This document shows positions 26,255-34,369 of a stretch of 64,000 bases of DNA, in pieces. The notes under the pieces were generated by a model. That model was not told the origin of the DNA. It saw only the letters and a list, made by a program, of their open reading frames with translations, and did not search any database. This stretch comes from CAZBSE01 sp964578625 (lineage in GTDB: Bacteria > Actinomycetota > Humimicrobiia > Humimicrobiales > Humimicrobiaceae). Numbering within the stretch: position 1 is the stretch's first letter; each line of letters opens with the position of its first letter. Both the position numbers and the translations under genes were made by a program. The stretch is taken from contig CAZODQ010000003.1 in NCBI GenBank assembly GCA_964578625.1, forward strand, positions 36,016 to 100,015, written 5' to 3'.

Positions 26255-27175
26255 ATGGTTAATCCCAGATACGCTTTTTTTGAGGGGAAAATAGTTCCGA
26301 TTGAAAAGGCAAAAATAGATATCAGGACTAATACACTGCAATACGGTACGGGCGTTTTTGAAGGAATCAGGAGTTATTGGAACGAAAATACAAAAACAAG
26401 TTATATTTTCAGAATGGAAGATCATTACAGGAGATTTATAGCAAATTCCAGGATATTGATGATAGAGATAAAATATTCCCTAAAAGAACTCTGTGATATA
26501 ACAATTGAATTACTGAAAAAAGAAATGTATAAAGAAGACTGCTATATAAGACCTTTTGCTTATAACAGTGGATTAAATATAGGTCCTAAATTAATCGGAA
26601 ACGAGCAAAATCTTTTCATATATTCCATACCTCTTGGAGATTATCTGGATACAAGTAAGCCCATAAGTGTCTGCATTTCATCATGGGAAAGGATCCCGGA
26701 TAATTCCATACCTCCTCGTGTAAAAATATCTGGTTCCTATGTAAATGCTGCCCTGCAAAAAACAGAGGCACTGCTAAACGGCTTTGACGAAGCTCTGGTG
26801 TTGACAGGCAACGGAAAGCACATCAGTGAAGGAAGTGCCATGAATGTATTTATGGTCAAGGGAGATACTTTAATCACTCCTCCAGTAACTGATGATATAC
26901 TGGAAGGAATCACCAGAGATACAATAATAAAACTAGCTTCAGAAAGTGAAGGTATCAAAGTTTTAGAGAGATCAATAGACAGAACTGAACTATATACGGC
27001 AGATGAACTGTTCTTCTGTGGAACAGGAGCACAAATCTCTCCAATAGGATTCGTTGACAAACGTCCTATAGGAAACGGGAAAATGGGACCTGTAACAAAA
27101 AAATTTCAGGAGCTCTATTTTAAAATAGTAAAAAACAAGGTAAGTGAATATTCCTATTGGTGCAGTAAAGTTTAG
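26255..27175 (+). CDS. ilvE: Branched-chain amino-acid aminotransferase
   Basis: PLP fold-type IV enzyme, 306 residues, performing the last step of valine, leucine and isoleucine synthesis. Motifs are QYGTGVFEGIRSY near residue 29, the cofactor lysine in RVKISGSYVNA, EALVLTGNGKHISEGSAMNVF, and DELFFCGTGAQISPI near the C-terminus. AGAGGATATT precedes the ATG. It is encoded far from the ilv/leu operon and on the other strand. The first 225 bases upstream hold nothing I can name beyond the structured RNA that ends at 26026. D-amino-acid aminotransferase and ADC lyase are less likely given the substrate-loop motifs. Confidence 0.93.
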   Translation: MVNPRYAFFEGKIVPIEKAKIDIRTNTLQYGTGVFEGIRSYWNENTKTSYIFRMEDHYRRFIANSRILMIEIKYSLKELCDITIELLKKEMYKEDCYIRPFAYNSGLNIGPKLIGNEQNLFIYSIPLGDYLDTSKPISVCISSWERIPDNSIPPRVKISGSYVNAALQKTEALLNGFDEALVLTGNGKHISEGSAMNVFMVKGDTLITPPVTDDILEGITRDTIIKLASESEGIKVLERSIDRTELYTADELFFCGTGAQISPIGFVDKRPIGNGKMGPVTKKFQELYFKIVKNKVSEYSYWCSKV

Positions 27176-27204
27176 AATTTCTATTTTTTACCATATGGTA
27201 CCAG

Positions 27205-27357
27205 CTATTTAGCATTGATCTGTCTTAATTCAATCAATATTTCTTTTAACAATGTCAACTGAAGTCTTCTGAAATCGATATCATTTGAAAGTTTCGCGCA
27301 TTTTCTGGGATTACCTTCAGGAATATATCTATCAAGCTCTGATAATATATCTGTCAT
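27205..27357 (-). CDS. 50-residue hypothetical protein
   Basis: Minus-strand ORF from the ATG at 27357 to the TAG at 27205, with AGGAAG seven bases before the start. It begins MTDILSELDRYIPEG and ends in an amphipathic helix (LLKEILIELRQINAK). One Cys, no membrane segment. I do not recognise it. The good ribosome site and solid codon use make it more credible than a chance ORF. It lies just beyond the tRNA-Gly gene on the same strand and could share its transcript. Confidence 0.6.
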   Translation of the reverse strand: MTDILSELDRYIPEGNPRKCAKLSNDIDFRRLQLTLLKEILIELRQINAK

Positions 27358-27438
27358 AATACTCTTCCTTTCTTACAAATTTAACCAAAACATTTTTCTT
27401 AAAAAAATATACTATACATAGAAATGAATATTTTATTT

Positions 27439-27512
27439 TGGAGCGGGCTACGGGAGTCGGACCCGCCTCTTGAGCTTGGGAAGCTCATGTACTACCGATA
27501 TACTAAGCCCGC
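27439..27512 (-). tRNA. tRNA-Gly, anticodon CCC
   Basis: The minus strand folds into a cloverleaf. The 7-bp acceptor pairs GCGGGCT with AGCCCGC, and the anticodon stem TGAGC/GCTCA holds loop TTCCCAA (anticodon CCC, reading GGG). The T arm has GCGGG/CCCGT with GTCCGACTC, and the D arm has ATCGGTAGTAC. The discriminator is U, followed by an encoded CCA (27441-27439). It resembles bacterial glyU-type tRNAs. It is the only tRNA I find in the window. Confidence 0.93.
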
Positions 27513-27582
27513 TCTACAGGAATGAAAATACTTTTTAATATCATGTTAAAATCTAACATTGCCCTAAAAGGCTGCATTTATT

Positions 27583-28233
27583 TTATTTATCCTGGTCGGC
27601 GCTTTCTTTCTTTTTTTCTTCTCCTGCTAAATCTTCATCCTGCTCCATTACCGACTCGTTTTCCGCTTCTTCTTCTTTCTCCTTTTTCTTAGCTTCCTTC
27701 TTTTTCTTTACATCAGCAAAACCAACAATTGTAAGATTGGTTTTTATGACTTTTATGCCAAGTTTATCGGATACTATATTTGCAGCACCATTTATTATTT
27801 CCTGCATCGTTGCCGGTATATCCAAATCCTCTCTTAATTTAGCATACATATTGATTATTACACCTGTTGCCTTCGGTAATATTTTTACTTTTATTTCTTC
27901 CAGACCTTCTATTTTAAGCACCTCATTTTTTATTTGTATAGATATGGTTTCTAATGTCATCATAGCGTTTCCCTCTTTTGAGCTGGATATATTCGCTACC
28001 CTTACTCTTCTTCTATACAGCTCCAGAAGCAATAAAATCACACTTATTGAAAATACCGCAATTGATGCAAGTACTGTTATATAAGTAGGGATATCAACAT
28101 TGGGATTAAATATTTTCAAAGCAAAATCCGACCAACTAAAAAAATTCGCAAACTCATTAAAAACAGAAACAAGAGATATACAAACCAAGCAGATTAAAAT
28201 CAGTATAATAATCACCTTATTAAATATATTCAT
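27583..28233 (-). CDS. amaP: AmaP-like Asp23/Gls24 membrane anchor protein
   Basis: Alkaline-shock-response membrane anchor of 216 residues. Two transmembrane helices (about 5-27 and 50-72) form a hairpin. A cytoplasmic Asp23/YloU-like domain follows (about 85-180) with the repeated pattern VKILPKATGVIINMYAKL and MQEIINGAANIVSDKLGI. The last 40 residues are an almost wholly Lys/Glu tail. In Firmicutes AmaP tethers Asp23 to the membrane and influences envelope stress; no separate asp23 gene is nearby here. Divergent from the lipid kinase gene. Confidence 0.85.
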   Translation of the reverse strand: MNIFNKVIIILILICLVCISLVSVFNEFANFFSWSDFALKIFNPNVDIPTYITVLASIAVFSISVILLLLELYRRRVRVANISSSKEGNAMMTLETISIQIKNEVLKIEGLEEIKVKILPKATGVIINMYAKLREDLDIPATMQEIINGAANIVSDKLGIKVIKTNLTIVGFADVKKKKEAKKKEKEEEAENESVMEQDEDLAGEEKKKESADQDK

Positions 28234-28278
28234 TATTCACCTCTATAAAATTTATATAAACTTAAAATTCAAATAAAG

Positions 28279-28305
28279 ATTATAATAGGCAAAATAAAAA
28301 GTCAA
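28279..28305 (-). promoter_or_regulatory. Possible amaP promoter
   Basis: Minus-strand TTGACT (28305-28300) and perfect TATAAT (28284-28279) are separated by 15 bases, shorter than ideal. It lies 46 bp before the amaP start in the divergent amaP/lipid-kinase spacer. Confidence 0.45.
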
Positions 28306-28438
28306 TAAATCTATTCACTATAAAAATTTTTTAAAAATTATTGATAAAAATAGCCAAATTAAATAAAGTATCTATTATACCAATAGTTAATCAGAAAATT
28401 CAGAATGCAAAAGCAATTAGTTTTTTTGGAGTAGAAAA

Positions 28439-29317
28439 ATGAAAACGTTTATTATATTAAACCCAACTTCTGCAAAGGGCGAAGCCATGGGGATCAGAGA
28501 AGAAATCGAGTCCGAATTTAAAAAACTCAAATTGGATTACAAGATCCATATAAGTAAAAGCCTGCAGGATATAATAGATACCACCAAAAAGAATCTTGAA
28601 AAAGGTTTCTCTAATTTTATAGCTGTTGGTGGAGACGGTACAATTCATTATATGGCCAATGCGCTTGCCGGGACCGAAAAAAACCTTGGAGCAATACCTA
28701 CCGGTTCCGGTAATGATATAGCAGTAAATCTCGGCTTACCATTAAATATAAAAAAATGCTGCCGGATAATAAAAAAGGGGGTAATAAAAAGACTTGACCT
28801 AGGCCTGATAAACAGTAAATATTACTACTTATGTATTGCCGGTTCCGGATTTGATTCACAGGTAACTGATCTTGCAAATAATACTAAATTCCCGGTCAAA
28901 GGACCGGTGAAATATACCTATTCAGTATATAAAACTTTAATTACCTTTAAATCAAAAAAGTTCTTTATTAATTATAATGATAAAAAGAGAGAAATTTTCG
29001 GGATGATGATCGCAGCCTCAAATATGTCCAGTTATGGCGGAGGTATGAAAATAACCCCTGATGCTGACCCTATGGACGGCCTTTTAGATATATGCATCAT
29101 AAAAAGAATGAGCAAGATTCACTTCATAAAAGTATTTCCAAAAGTTTATGAAGGTAAACATATAAAAGATAGTAATGTCGAGATATTTAGAACAAGCTAT
29201 TTCACTCTGAATAGTGAATACAAGTTCAGCGTTTTTGCGGATGGAGAATATATCTGTAAACTGCCTGCAAGTTTTGAGGTAGTTCCGAAAAAATTAAAAT
29301 TTATAGTTGCCGCTTAG
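28439..29317 (+). CDS. Diacylglycerol/lipid kinase (YegS/DgkB family)
   Basis: Soluble DAGK-catalytic-fold lipid kinase of 292 residues. The nucleotide-binding GGDGTIHYMANAL motif is near residue 66, followed by GAIPTGSGNDIAVNLGLP and GSGFDSQV; the C-terminal domain has DADPMDGLLDICII. DgkB recycles diacylglycerol from lipoteichoic-acid or phospholipid turnover in Gram-positives, the most likely role here. GGAGTAG stands close before the ATG. The stop codon overlaps the end of the convergent substrate-binding lipoprotein gene by four bases. Confidence 0.9.
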   Translation: MKTFIILNPTSAKGEAMGIREEIESEFKKLKLDYKIHISKSLQDIIDTTKKNLEKGFSNFIAVGGDGTIHYMANALAGTEKNLGAIPTGSGNDIAVNLGLPLNIKKCCRIIKKGVIKRLDLGLINSKYYYLCIAGSGFDSQVTDLANNTKFPVKGPVKYTYSVYKTLITFKSKKFFINYNDKKREIFGMMIAASNMSSYGGGMKITPDADPMDGLLDICIIKRMSKIHFIKVFPKVYEGKHIKDSNVEIFRTSYFTLNSEYKFSVFADGEYICKLPASFEVVPKKLKFIVAA

Positions 29318-30507
29318 TACCTTACCCACGCACCATCTTTTACTATAAAACTTGTTGACATGGGTTCTACTCTGTTACCGTTGGAATCAAACTCGATGTG
29401 GCCTACCACCCCATCATAAGAAGTGTTCCTAAGCTCATCCATATAATCTTTTGGCAAAGTAGAATTGGACTTTTTCATAGCTTCAACCATCACAAAAACG
29501 GAATCATAGCAGTAAGGAGCATATTGTCCCGGGCCGTCAATACTGACATCTAAATCATTTGCCTGGCTTAGATAATCATTAAAATCATACCAGAAACTTA
29601 CTGCCTTGGGATCCTGAGAGTACCTGGCCAGAGACGGGGGGTCAGGAATTATAGCGATTAGGCCTTCAAGGTACTGCGCATCAGTTAAAACAAAGATATT
29701 ATCATCCATACCCATTGTTTCTGTTATAAATGTTGATTCCAGACCGATTTCCCTTGCTTCAGTCATAAGAGATGCCAGCTCGCTGTAATTTCCGCAAAAG
29801 AAAATCGCATCGGGCCCCTCTATCAGTAAATATTCCGCAATGTCTTTAATGTTTTCCTTGCTTATTTCTACTGACATCGGTTCAGGAGTTTCTATTTTAT
29901 AATCAAGTAACACTTTTTTAAGATAATCGACCAGTTCTATCGAATATTCCTCCCGGTTGTTTATAAGTATAAGTTTCTGGGGATTAATCTTACTCTTTAT
30001 GAAACCAGCTATATTTTCTATTTTTTGAGTGCTGTTGATTACCAATCTAAAAAAGTTATCCCCTAAATCAGATAATTCAGTTTTTTGAGCAGAAGGAGAA
30101 ATCAGGGGTATGCCGTATTCATCATAAACAGGTATGGAAGCTTCGGTAGTTCCATTGAAAGTAGAACCGATTACACCTGCTACCTCCTCATCTATCATTT
30201 CCTGTGCGATAAGAAAAGCTTTTTCAGGATTACCTTCATCATCTTTGGTAATGATTTCGATATCGTAATCAAATCCTCCAATCTTTACTGGGGACAATTT
30301 ATCAGCAGCAAGCATTATACTTACCAGTTGGTCTTCACCAAAAGACTTATACTCACCGGAGAGTACAGCTTGATTCCCAATTTTGATCACTCTTCTTCTA
30401 TAGTCACAGGATGTAAGATTAATGGAAAGATATATTAATGGGAAAATGATTAAAATCAGGAGAAAAATCTTAAAAAGCAGACTTAAAAAAAATTTCTTAA
30501 TACCCAT
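29314..30507 (-). CDS. Substrate-binding lipoprotein, branched-chain amino-acid (LivJ/LivK) type
   Basis: Extracellular periplasmic-binding-protein type I, 397 residues from the ATG at 30507, which GGAGATTATAT precedes; a longer frame adds nine residues without a ribosome site. Signal helix and lipobox LTSC (Cys34) predict a lipid anchor on a single membrane. Typical segments are IGNQAVLSGEYKSFGEDQL, GVIGSTFNGTTEASIPVYDEYGIPLISPSA and GQYAPYCYDSVFVMVEAM. No ABC permease or ATPase gene is adjacent, so it is an orphan: either its transporter is elsewhere or it is a sensor. Ligand uncertain. Confidence 0.88.
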   Translation of the reverse strand: MGIKKFFLSLLFKIFLLILIIFPLIYLSINLTSCDYRRRVIKIGNQAVLSGEYKSFGEDQLVSIMLAADKLSPVKIGGFDYDIEIITKDDEGNPEKAFLIAQEMIDEEVAGVIGSTFNGTTEASIPVYDEYGIPLISPSAQKTELSDLGDNFFRLVINSTQKIENIAGFIKSKINPQKLILINNREEYSIELVDYLKKVLLDYKIETPEPMSVEISKENIKDIAEYLLIEGPDAIFFCGNYSELASLMTEAREIGLESTFITETMGMDDNIFVLTDAQYLEGLIAIIPDPPSLARYSQDPKAVSFWYDFNDYLSQANDLDVSIDGPGQYAPYCYDSVFVMVEAMKKSNSTLPKDYMDELRNTSYDGVVGHIEFDSNGNRVEPMSTSFIVKDGAWVRY

Positions 30508-30673
30508 ATATAATCTCCATGATACCAGAATCAATACGTCAATTTATAAAAATAACATGAAGATTATACCAAAAAAAAATAAATAATAATTATTTTTAAT
30601 ATAAAAGTATGTTAAAATTTAAACAAAGTATTGAAAAAGTATTTATTCAATAATTCTTTCTGCCATTTTTTAC

Positions 30674-31537
30674 ATGAGCAAACCATCTTTTCTTGAAAAA
30701 GAAAAATTAAAAAGTACGTGTGATTATCTTTATTCTTATATACCCGAAAGACTTGATTTCGGGATTGTACTGGGTTCGTTTCTTAATAGATGCATAGAAT
30801 TCCTGCCACTGCAGAATAAAATTATATTGAATTCAAGCGATATACCAAATATGCCTGTACCGACTGTCCCTGGTCATGAAAAATTTATAGTATACGGAGA
30901 AATAGAAAATAAAAAAATTTTAGTGTTCCCCGGGAGGCTGCATCTTTATGAAGGTTGCAGTATGAAAGAAGTCGTTTACCCTATAAAACTGCTGGCCAGT
31001 TTTTTTACCGGTAATATAATAATCACCAACTCTGCAGGAGGGTTAAATCCTGCGTTTAATAAAGACGATATTATGATAATAAAAGACCATATAAATTTTA
31101 TGTTTGATAACCCTCTATTTGGCAATAAATACAGTATGGAATATGACTACTTCGTAGATATGAGCCGCCCATACGACAAAAATCTTCAAGGCATTGCAAA
31201 AGAAGCAGCAGGAGAAGCAGGATTGGGTCTAAAAACTGGTATATATGCAGGGGTTAAGGGACCGATACTTGAAACTAAAGCTGAAATAGATGTCCTCCGT
31301 AAATTAGGAGCTGATGCAGTCGGCATGTCGACGGTTCCTGAGGTGATAATGGCAAAGTTTTTAAAAATAAATATCCTTGGATTATCTCATATAAGAAATA
31401 TAGTCAGGTCAAATCAGCATGGTTCCGGAAATAGAAAAAAAGAAAAAAAATACAGACATCTTGATGGTTCAAAAAAAGGAACCTTTATAGGTAAAAGATT
31501 GGCAAAAATAATTGAAAATATTTTAAAAAAAGCATAA
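30674..31537 (+). CDS. Purine nucleoside phosphorylase, trimeric PNP/MTAP family
   Basis: Phosphorolyses purine nucleosides in salvage, 287 residues. The family frame is clear: GRLHLYEG phosphate/ribose segment, NSAGGLNPAFNKDDIMIIKDHINFM, GVKGPILETKAEID and VGMSTVPEVIMAK. The first phosphate loop reads GSFLNR in place of the usual GSGLG, a notable departure, and the base-binding strand reads LSHIRNI. Substrate preference may therefore differ from PunA. No Shine-Dalgarno sequence stands before the ATG. The divergent lipoprotein gene lies 166 bp away. Confidence 0.85.
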   Translation: MSKPSFLEKEKLKSTCDYLYSYIPERLDFGIVLGSFLNRCIEFLPLQNKIILNSSDIPNMPVPTVPGHEKFIVYGEIENKKILVFPGRLHLYEGCSMKEVVYPIKLLASFFTGNIIITNSAGGLNPAFNKDDIMIIKDHINFMFDNPLFGNKYSMEYDYFVDMSRPYDKNLQGIAKEAAGEAGLGLKTGIYAGVKGPILETKAEIDVLRKLGADAVGMSTVPEVIMAKFLKINILGLSHIRNIVRSNQHGSGNRKKEKKYRHLDGSKKGTFIGKRLAKIIENILKKA

Positions 31538-31573
31538 ATTATAATAACATAACTATATAAAGAAGGGAGTGAA

Positions 31574-32422
31574 ATGAGTAAAGTCGCCATAGTCACAGAC
31601 AGTACTTCTGATATACCAAAAGATATAGCAAAAAAATTTGATATAACTGTCGTACCGCTAATGGTTATTTTCGAAAAGGAAAGTTTTTTAGATGATGGGA
31701 AAGAAATAACCATAGGTGAATTTTACAAGAAATTAAGGTCTGTTAAAAAATTGCCCACCACCACACAGCCTACCCCAAAGGATTTCATAAAAATATACTC
31801 TGACATCCTGAAAAAATACGACAGTATAATTTCTATCCATATTTCAAAAAAAATGTCTGGTACTATAAATTCTGCCGAAATGGCAAAAAAGGAATTACCC
31901 GGCGAAGATATAGAAATAATTGATACCGGATATGTCCACTTCCCATTAGGTTTTATGGTTTTAAAGGCAGGTCGGCTTGCACAGGAAGGAAAATCTAAAC
32001 GGGAGATTTTAAAAAATTTATCCGATTTGAAATCAAAGGTCAAAGTGCTATTTATACCCAACACTCTGGAATACTTGAAAAAAGGCGGAAGAATCGGAAA
32101 GGCAAAAGGTCTCATAGCTTCAATTCTAGAAATCAAACCCATCCTTACTATTCATAATGGGGAGGTCTCTCAGTTTAAAACAACAAGAAGGTGGAATCAG
32201 GCCAAGAGTGAGCTAATACAATCTATGAAAAATTTTGTAAAAAACCCGCAGAACCTTATAGTATCGATAGGAGACTCAGATGCAAAAGAAGATGCAGTTG
32301 AAATGGAGGAAAGAATAAAGAGCGATTTTAATCCTAAAAAAATATACAGGGTTGATATCGGAGCGGTGGTAGGTACACACTTAGGGCCGGGAGGCATCGG
32401 AATAACTTTTTATGAAGAATAA
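31574..32422 (+). CDS. DegV family fatty-acid-binding protein
   Basis: Binds an acyl chain and in Firmicutes presents it to the FakA fatty-acid kinase. The 282-residue length is normal. It begins KVAIVTDSTSDIPKDIAKKFDI and has TTTQPTPKDF, ISKKMSGTINSAEMAK, DTGYVHFPLGFMVLKAGRLA, EYLKKGGRIGKAKGLI and the C-terminal GAVVGTHLGPGGIGITF. AGAAGGGAGTGAA precedes the ATG. No fakA is nearby. The stop overlaps the next gene by 11 bases, so they are co-translated. Confidence 0.93.
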   Translation: MSKVAIVTDSTSDIPKDIAKKFDITVVPLMVIFEKESFLDDGKEITIGEFYKKLRSVKKLPTTTQPTPKDFIKIYSDILKKYDSIISIHISKKMSGTINSAEMAKKELPGEDIEIIDTGYVHFPLGFMVLKAGRLAQEGKSKREILKNLSDLKSKVKVLFIPNTLEYLKKGGRIGKAKGLIASILEIKPILTIHNGEVSQFKTTRRWNQAKSELIQSMKNFVKNPQNLIVSIGDSDAKEDAVEMEERIKSDFNPKKIYRVDIGAVVGTHLGPGGIGITFYEE

Positions 32423-33008
32423 CCAGGAATACAGGGTAACTGATTTTTTTAAAAAGAAACTTAGAAAAGAAATACAGGAAAAAAGAGACAGCATTCCAAT
32501 CACCGACAGAAAGAAAAGAAGTAAAATAATAGCAGAAAAATTTCATAATACAAATTATTATGCTGATTCAAACAACATTCTAACCTATTATCCTTTTGGC
32601 AGTGAAATAGATACTGCTATTGTAATAAGCCAGGCACTGAAAAACAATAAAAGCATTATTTTACCTAAAGTATATGGCCGGGAACTGAAGCTTTACTACG
32701 TAGATAAATTACCAGAACAATTAGAAAGAGGCCAATACGGTATAATGGAACCTATTCCCCACTTCTGCAAGCCTGCCGAAATAAAAGACATTGATCTTGT
32801 TGTAATCCCTGGACTTGGTTTTGATAAAAACCTAAACCGCCTGGGGTACGGCAGAGGATTTTTTGACAGGCTTCTTGCACTTATTCCTAAAGAGGTAAAA
32901 AAAATAGCACTTTGTTTCGATGTCCAGGTAGTTGAAAATATACCTATCTCGGAACATGATATAAAAATTGACCTTTTGATTACAGAATCCAAAATCTACT
33001 ACTCCTGA
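32412..33008 (+). CDS. 5-formyltetrahydrofolate cyclo-ligase
   Basis: ATP-dependent conversion of 5-formyl-THF to 5,10-methenyl-THF (MTHFS/YgfA family), 198 residues. Segments are KKKLRKEIQEKRDSI, LTYYPFGSEIDT, LVVIPGLGFDKNLNRLGYGRGFFDRLL and the C-terminal CFDVQVVENIPISEHDIKIDLLITE; the GYGRGFFDR motif is the ATP/folate site. Translationally coupled to degV by overlap, a pairing with no obvious shared chemistry. Confidence 0.94.
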   Translation: MKNNQEYRVTDFFKKKLRKEIQEKRDSIPITDRKKRSKIIAEKFHNTNYYADSNNILTYYPFGSEIDTAIVISQALKNNKSIILPKVYGRELKLYYVDKLPEQLERGQYGIMEPIPHFCKPAEIKDIDLVVIPGLGFDKNLNRLGYGRGFFDRLLALIPKEVKKIALCFDVQVVENIPISEHDIKIDLLITESKIYYS

Positions 33009-33050
33009 AAAATTTTTTATAAAATAAAACAAATTAAATAGAATAATATA

Positions 33051-33776
33051 ATGCTAAAGAAGAAAAAAACTGATACTAAAATGGCAATACTTATCCCAGC
33101 CTATAACGAGGAAAAATATATAGATGATGTTGTCAAGAATTGCCTTAAATACAGTTTGGATATAATCATTGTAGATGATGGCTCAATCGATAATACTTTA
33201 AAGATTGTAAGGTCAATTCCAAAGCCTAAAAATCTTAAAATAATATCAATAAGACACCCTGTAAATAAAGGGAAAGGTCAGTCGCTTAAAACAGGATTTA
33301 AATACATTTTAAATAAGAATTATTCCGGAGTTATAACTCTTGATGCAGATGGACAGCATAATACCGGTGAAATCAAAGACTTTCTTAAAAGCATAGAAGA
33401 GGAAAATCCTGATTTAGTAATCGGAAATAGATTGGGTAATACAAAGAGTATGCCCTTTATAAGACTGGCTACCAATGTTTTTACATCCTGGATCATTTCT
33501 AATATTGCAGGTATTAAGGTAAGTGATGTTCAGTGTGGATTCAGATATATAAGTTCAGAAGCTTTAAAAAATATCAAACTTGAAACTAAAAATTTTGACA
33601 CAGAACCAGAAATAATAATCAAAGCCGGCTGGCTTGGTTATAAGATCAAAAATATTCCGATAAGCACTATCTACCATAAGGATTTTATAAGCTATGTCAA
33701 TCCCGTCAAGGATACTATTAAATTTTTTAGGCTTGTTTTTAATAGCTGTAAATGGAAGAAGAAACTTGCTAAGTAA
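33051..33776 (+). CDS. Glycosyltransferase family 2 (dolichyl-phosphate-mannose-synthase-like)
   Basis: Cytoplasmic GT-A transferase of 241 residues, lacking the C-terminal membrane anchors of longer relatives. The nucleotide-sugar site shows AILIPAYNEEKYI, IIVDDGSIDNT, GKGQSLKTGF and LDADGQHN (the DxD-type metal site), then DVQCGFRYIS. Donor and acceptor are unknown; polyprenyl-phosphate glycosylation is typical of such short members. There is no ribosome site before the first ATG, nor before the ATG ten codons later. Last plus-strand gene before the division cluster, convergent with it. Confidence 0.88.
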   Translation: MLKKKKTDTKMAILIPAYNEEKYIDDVVKNCLKYSLDIIIVDDGSIDNTLKIVRSIPKPKNLKIISIRHPVNKGKGQSLKTGFKYILNKNYSGVITLDADGQHNTGEIKDFLKSIEEENPDLVIGNRLGNTKSMPFIRLATNVFTSWIISNIAGIKVSDVQCGFRYISSEALKNIKLETKNFDTEPEIIIKAGWLGYKIKNIPISTIYHKDFISYVNPVKDTIKFFRLVFNSCKWKKKLAK

Positions 33777-33784
33777 GCTTTTTT
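33765..33784 (+). terminator. Weak intrinsic terminator of the glycosyltransferase gene
   Basis: A five-pair stem (33765-33769 with 33773-33777) that includes the stop codon region is followed by TTTTTT at 33779-33784. Short stem, so a modest prediction. Confidence 0.35.
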
Positions 33785-33803
33785 AGAAAGATCGTACCTG
33801 TAG

Positions 33804-33962
33804 TCAATTGCTGCCTTGATACCAATTTTTAAAGATCTCATAGTATTCCCTGATTTCCTGATTAAAGATTAAAAGAATTATAATAACTACTAAAATTACA
33901 ATTACTACTATCGCTGCCTTTTCCCCAATAGTTAACTTTGATTTACTTTTTTTATAATCCAT
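33804..33962 (-). CDS. 52-residue single-pass membrane peptide coupled to the HTH gene
   Basis: The ATG (33962-33960) overlaps the stop of the tandem-HTH gene by one base (TAATG), and the frame ends at a TGA at 33804. A basic N-terminus (MDYKKSKSKLTIGEK) precedes about 21 hydrophobic residues (AAIVVIVILVVIIILLIF) and a polar, aromatic tail (EYYEIFKNWYQG). The topology is probably N-in. The overlap with a clearly real gene and the clean transmembrane layout support it. No family recognised. It closes the three-gene cassette with the CpaE-like ATPase. Confidence 0.7.
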   Translation of the reverse strand: MDYKKSKSKLTIGEKAAIVVIVILVVIIILLIFNQEIREYYEIFKNWYQGSN

Positions 33963-34369
33963 TATTGTCGATATAGATTATCCTGGCTTCTCTTCTTTGT
34001 CCTGTTTTCTATAAACTCCTCTAAACTGACGGCAGGAACCCTCCAGGAGCTTCTTCCTTCTCTTATCTTAAATCCTTTTAATCTTCCCGTTTTAAGCAAA
34101 TCCCATATATTATCGACTGAGAGTTTCAATATCTTTGCGACCTGCTCCGCTGTGTATAAAACCGGCTCTTTGTAGCCAGGCTTTCTTTCCTCACCATCAA
34201 TAAAATCTTTTAAGAACATTTCCAGATCTTCTTTTTTAATCCTAATAGCTTTACCAACTCTTACAGCAGGCAGCTTTTTAATCATTACTAACCTTATTAT
34301 CTCTGATTCACTAACGCCTACCAGTTCTGAAACTTCCTTGATAGTATATATTTTTTTCTCGTTATCCAT
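33962..34369 (-). CDS. Tandem helix-turn-helix (excisionase/MerR-like) protein
   Basis: Protein of 135 residues with two similar winged-helix excisionase-type units. The first, about residues 8-56, reads YTIKEVSELVGVSESEIIRLVMIKKLPAVRVG; the second, about 70-122, reads YTAEQVAKILKLSVDNIWDLLKTGRLKGFKI. Each ends in a wing leading to a DLEMFL or SLEEFI helix. Such units read DNA or act as adaptor domains; no integrase or phage gene is near, so a role as a real excisionase is unlikely. It overlaps the upstream ATPase gene by eight bases and the downstream membrane peptide by one. Confidence 0.85.
   Translation of the reverse strand: MDNEKKIYTIKEVSELVGVSESEIIRLVMIKKLPAVRVGKAIRIKKEDLEMFLKDFIDGEERKPGYKEPVLYTAEQVAKILKLSVDNIWDLLKTGRLKGFKIREGRSSWRVPAVSLEEFIENRTKKRSQDNLYRQ

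Noticed and set aside
27190..27203. ACCATATGGT palindrome after ilvE as a terminator
   Set aside because: It has no loop, and no T-tract follows on either strand; the T-run precedes it on the plus strand. Perhaps a short operator, but unsupported.
33962..34369. Tandem HTH gene as evidence of a prophage or integrative element
   Set aside because: No integrase, attachment repeats, tRNA junction or phage genes nearby; excisionase-like folds are common in chromosomal proteins.
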